64,000 bases of DNA from Lineus longissimus (Eukaryota; Nemertea; Pilidiophora; Heteronemertea; Lineidae): assembly GCF_910592395.1 (NCBI RefSeq), contig NC_088308.1:5409001-5473000 (forward strand), given 5' to 3'. The notes under the pieces are model-generated. The model searched no databases and was not told the origin of the DNA. It worked only from the letters and a program-made list of their open reading frames with translations. Both the position numbers and the translations under genes were made by a program. How positions within the stretch are numbered: position 1 is the first letter of the stretch; every line of letters starts with the position of its first letter. Below are positions 60,578 to 64,000 of this stretch, in pieces.

Positions 60578-63500
60578 ATGTCGAGAAATTTCTACGCAGT
60601 GAACGGAGATACATGTATTCCTTTTGAAGCTGGTGATAACAAGGCCAGCGGGGATGACTGGAAGTATGTGAGGAATAATTCTGATGGGAACGTTGTTGGA
60701 CAGAATATCATCTTGGAAGATAATTTCTCGGTTTTTCCAAAAAAGAAGGTGCTATACAAAGTCACCGTAACAGAGCAATCACTAACATGCTCAGTTCCGC
60801 TCATAGAGCTCTTGCCATATGACAGCAATGGAAAAGGATCCAACAGCAACGCAACTCGGCGAAGTAGGCCTAGTTACTCATCAGTGCCGCCTCAAATTGA
60901 ATTCAAGGATGTGATTGGCTGTCACGTGATGAAGGGAAAAGATTCGGATGATAAAAGTGCTTATTTTTGTATCTATCACTATCCACATAAAAAGAAGATG
61001 CTTGCCAAAAAGTCCTCGCGGAGAAGACATACGATGACGTTTTTGGTCAACCAAGCAAACACGTATGAAGAAAATAATGTCATTGCTGAGCATTGGAAAA
61101 AAATTATTGTGTGCCTGTCAAAAGGATTAGAAATTCATAGTGAGTATAAAAACTGAAAGTGTCGTATCTCCATCATCTACTGCTGATGGCATCTTTCACC
61201 TCCATTCAAATTGCCCTTGGATTGTAAAATAGTGTCTCTTGACATGAGCCTGCCCTTTTCCCAAACCTACCGCATGTTTTACTTTGGGTTATCTTCTTTC
61301 CCTCTAAGGACTCAAGGTTTTCCGTATTTTGAATGCAACATACTGTATAATCATGATCAAATTGTTCTTTGTGACAAGTTTTGGCATTTAAGTAATATTT
61401 GTATTCTGACTGGTGGGGTTTGGCATGTTTGGTTCATTATCTGACAGCGAGTTTCTCAGGGATTTCCCCAGTATGAGTACACCTGAACTTGATAAGGGTT
61501 AATTTCATTTTGAGATAAATGAAGTCATACATAATTATCAGCCACGTGTTGACATGATAAACGTGCGATTTAAAGCCCACTGTAGGCGGCAGCTAGATAG
61601 GCAAGTTAAAGTTACAAAAAGTCACCAATAGTCACCATAATGTGCTCCTGCTTATAGTCTCACTTTAAAACATAATTCAAAGACACCAACGAGTACCAGG
61701 TATTTGACTGATCAATTACGAGGTGGTTTTTAAGGTCAAGCATTTGTCAAGTGGTTTACTGTGATTTTAAAACAAATGAATAATAAATCGTTCTGAAATT
61801 ATCTTATATTTCATTCATTGAAAGTATATGTGCATCTACATGCTGTGTAGATGCTATTTAGCCAGTTGAAGGGCGCATGTACAAAATGTCTGTATTCAAG
61901 TTATAGCCAATATAGGCCTATGTGAAAACAGACACACCGAAACCGGCTAAATAGCATACACAGTATGTATGTCATTCAAACTTGACGATTACGCACTTGA
62001 TACTGGTTTTAAGTGAACCTTTGGAGGCTAGGCCAAGGTACTTTAGACATTGTCTTAACTAAATTAGTCATAATTTTGAAGGTCTGGTCATGTGTAGCAG
62101 TGATTGCAGACGTCACTGTCAACAGCAGATTTCAGTAGTCACCTCACAAAGATTTTCACACAAAGATGTTATTTGTTTGTTGATGAAATCAGGTGATGTC
62201 GGCCCTCTGTGCTGAGTGGGCGATCATCTTATTTGGATTTTTCACCTGGCCCCGTTTTGAAGGGTAATTTATTCATCATGTGGTGCCCAGGACAGCCTTA
62301 TTGTATTCTTGACAGGTTGAATGCACTACATATGTCGATTATGAGTTCATTTCCAATTGAATACGTTGGTCAAAATGAGCTCTACTACATTATACATCTA
62401 TAACTCCATGTACTTTATGTAACTTGTCAGATACTGTGTATCGGACAGTAATTGCTTGCAGATAGAATTTATTAGAACTTTGGTATTCATGAAATTTGCA
62501 TAGCTGGAACAGCCCTTTCAAAAAAGCCCATGATTGATCAAAATTGGTGCAGCCTACTTTTACCTCTTTTTGAATACCGTCATTTCTTTGTTGCTCTGAT
62601 ATTATTGACAACAGTGTACTTATTTTGAGATGTGGAATAATAGCACGTATTCTTTGGTGTCCACCACATGGCGTGAGGAGTCATGGACTGATTATACACA
62701 ATTGAGTTTTCGATCGATTCTTGGCATTAAGATCAGGAACTGACCGGGTTTAATCTCAGAATACAATGAAATACCACTATAGTCTATTGATTGAAGTGTA
62801 ACATTGAGATCAGGTATTGTTCATAGAAAATATTGAATTGTAAGTATACATTGTAAGTAGAGCAACACCTTGGATATTATTTTCAAGGTCATAAGATGAA
62901 GTAAAGACCAGAAAAGGGTGATTTTTAAAACCCGTTGGGCTATTTTGAGAAGTAGCAGGCAGTTTTCACGAACATTCGTTCATTTTGAAATTCATATCTT
63001 TACATTCACTTTCAGATCTCTCCAGCTGGAACCTTCCTCAAAACAAGAAATACCTCATTTTCGTGAATCCGTTTAGCGGAACACGTAAGGCATTGACAAT
63101 GTACAAGGAAACTGTGGCGCCGATCCTGAGTGAAGCAGAAGTGTGCTATGATCTCGTTGTGACAGGTGTGTTCTATATAAAGCACCGAGTGCTCCGAGAG
63201 AGTAAAGACCATGAGGTTCAGGATGTGCCTTCACTGACTATAGCAGCACACTTTTTGAACCCACAAAAAACTTGTTTGGCATTGTTTTGGTGTTGTCATG
63301 TGCTGTTACAGGTCTCTTACAGCTGTGTTACCTCATTCTAATAATAGATTGATTGATTATGGTCATAAAATTGGGGCCCATATCAACTGCAGTAAAAGGT
63401 CATCATCAGAGTTGGCAATTTTAAACCTTGATTTGACCTGAAACCATTCACTCGAACTGATGATTTGTTCAATCAGCGCTACACCCTGAGCATTTCTGAC

Positions 63501-64000
63501 TGCTTTCCATTTATACACTTGGGTGTAGTAAGACAAGTAGATGGAGTGACTTGCCTACACACACTACATTGTGGGCTTCAAACCAGGGACCTCTTTACAG
63601 CAGCCATTACATTTAATACGTTGTCAAGCAAGCTGTCAGAAATCACATCAACTTCTGTTCTTGATAACTATTGACATAATATTCTCATGACTTTTTTGCC
63701 AATATTTCAGATTATCCGAACCATGCTCGTGACATGATGACAACATTGGACTTGACTGTCTACAAGGGCATTATCATCGTCTCCGGAGATGGACTGATAT
63801 TTGAGGTTCGTTTGAATTCCTGATCATAAAAAGATTTAAAAGTTACGGTATCGACCCCTAAACTCTCCCTCCCAACTGAATTGCGGTGCCCGACGATGTT
63901 GGTTGATGGTCCCTTTTGTTCTCTTCTAGGTGCTAAACGGCCTCATGATGAGGAATGACTGGGAGGAGGCAGTTAAGATACCAATAGGAGCTATCCCTGG
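60578..64000 (+). CDS. SPHK2: Sphingosine kinase (SPHK2-like), 3' incomplete
   Basis: Coding exons 60578-61139, 63016-63165, 63711-63805 and 63930 to the window end; junction phases 1, 1 and 0, all GT-AG. The start is supported by an in-frame TAA four codons upstream (60566-60568). Residues 1-187 form the N-terminal domain, with SAYFCIYHYPHKKK and NTYEENNVIAEHW matching human SPHK2 (SAYFTVYTYP, TYEENRAEAQRW). The lipid-kinase domain begins near residue 199: YLIFVNPFSGTRKA (nucleotide-binding loop, NPFSG at 205-209), DYPNHARDM, the catalytic SGDG at 262-265 (Asp264) and EVLNGL, then DWEEAVKIPIGAIPG. The enzyme phosphorylates sphingosine to sphingosine-1-phosphate. The rest of the catalytic domain lies beyond the window. 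It is head-to-head with RPL18. Confidence 0.95.
61140..63015 (+). other. SPHK intron 1 (coding)
   Basis: Donor GTGAGT, acceptor CACTTTCAG. It holds a perfect 9-bp hairpin GCATCTACA-TGCTG-TGTAGATGC at 61832-61854. It also has an inverted repeat TGCTATTTAGCCAGTT (61852-61867) with AACCGGCTAAATAGCA (61941-61956). No open frame of note. Confidence 0.65.
63166..63710 (+). other. SPHK intron 2 (coding)
   Basis: Donor GTGTGT, acceptor ATATTTCAG. The 118-codon frame starting at 62985 reads through the preceding exon into this intron and is not a separate gene. Nothing else is seen. Confidence 0.7.

Noticed and set aside
1-64000. A novel defence, CRISPR or gene-cluster system
   Set aside because: The window contains ordinary animal housekeeping and regulatory genes plus repeats. 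I saw no array of spaced identical repeats, no operon and no unfamiliar multi-gene module.

Overview
This window is a piece of an animal (metazoan) nuclear genome. It carries six spliced protein genes with GT-AG introns, one GC-AG intron, a box C/D snoRNA inside an intron, and an AT-rich background with many short inverted-repeat and tandem-repeat elements. The proteins read as single invertebrate pro-orthologs of vertebrate families. The repeats (an AGCTCACCTCT hairpin element with GTC-rich runs, a TA-flanked MITE starting CAGTAGAACCTCT, frequent TAGGCCTA words) resemble those of marine invertebrates such as molluscs, brachiopods, hemichordates or echinoderms. I cannot name the species. No virus, bacterial operon or CRISPR array is present.

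Layout. 1-11500: no coding exon recognised; degenerate tandem repeats, a 1.1 kb interspersed repeat and a 10 kb repeat patch; probably 5' flank or first intron of the next gene. 11501-30583 (+): three coding exons of a storkhead-box (STOX1/STOX2) gene, split by a 15.5 kb intron; its first coding exon is not seen. 30584-36754: intergenic, with a complete MITE. 36755-37386 (-): CYSTM1-like gene. 38739-41226 (-): INTS15, six exons, complete. 42786-52814 (+): GGA adaptor gene, 16 exons, complete, divergent from INTS15. 52815-56672: 3' flank and intergenic, rich in duplications and a large foldback. 56673-59636 (-): RPL18, six exons, complete, with a U31-like snoRNA in intron 3 and a near-perfect foldback in intron 2. 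60578-64000 (+): sphingosine kinase (SPHK2-like), first four coding exons, running off the window.

The genes do not form a pathway. They are neighbours of mixed function: transcription factor-like (STOX), membrane tail protein (CYSTM1), Integrator subunit (INTS15), trans-Golgi clathrin adaptor (GGA), ribosome (RPL18) and lipid kinase (SPHK). The main structural themes are two head-to-head gene pairs (INTS15/GGA and RPL18/SPHK). The second pair has the same order and orientation as human RPL18/SPHK2 on chromosome 19, so it looks like an ancient retained linkage. The most notable items are that divergent pair, the snoRNA hosted by RPL18, and foldback elements within or next to the pair.
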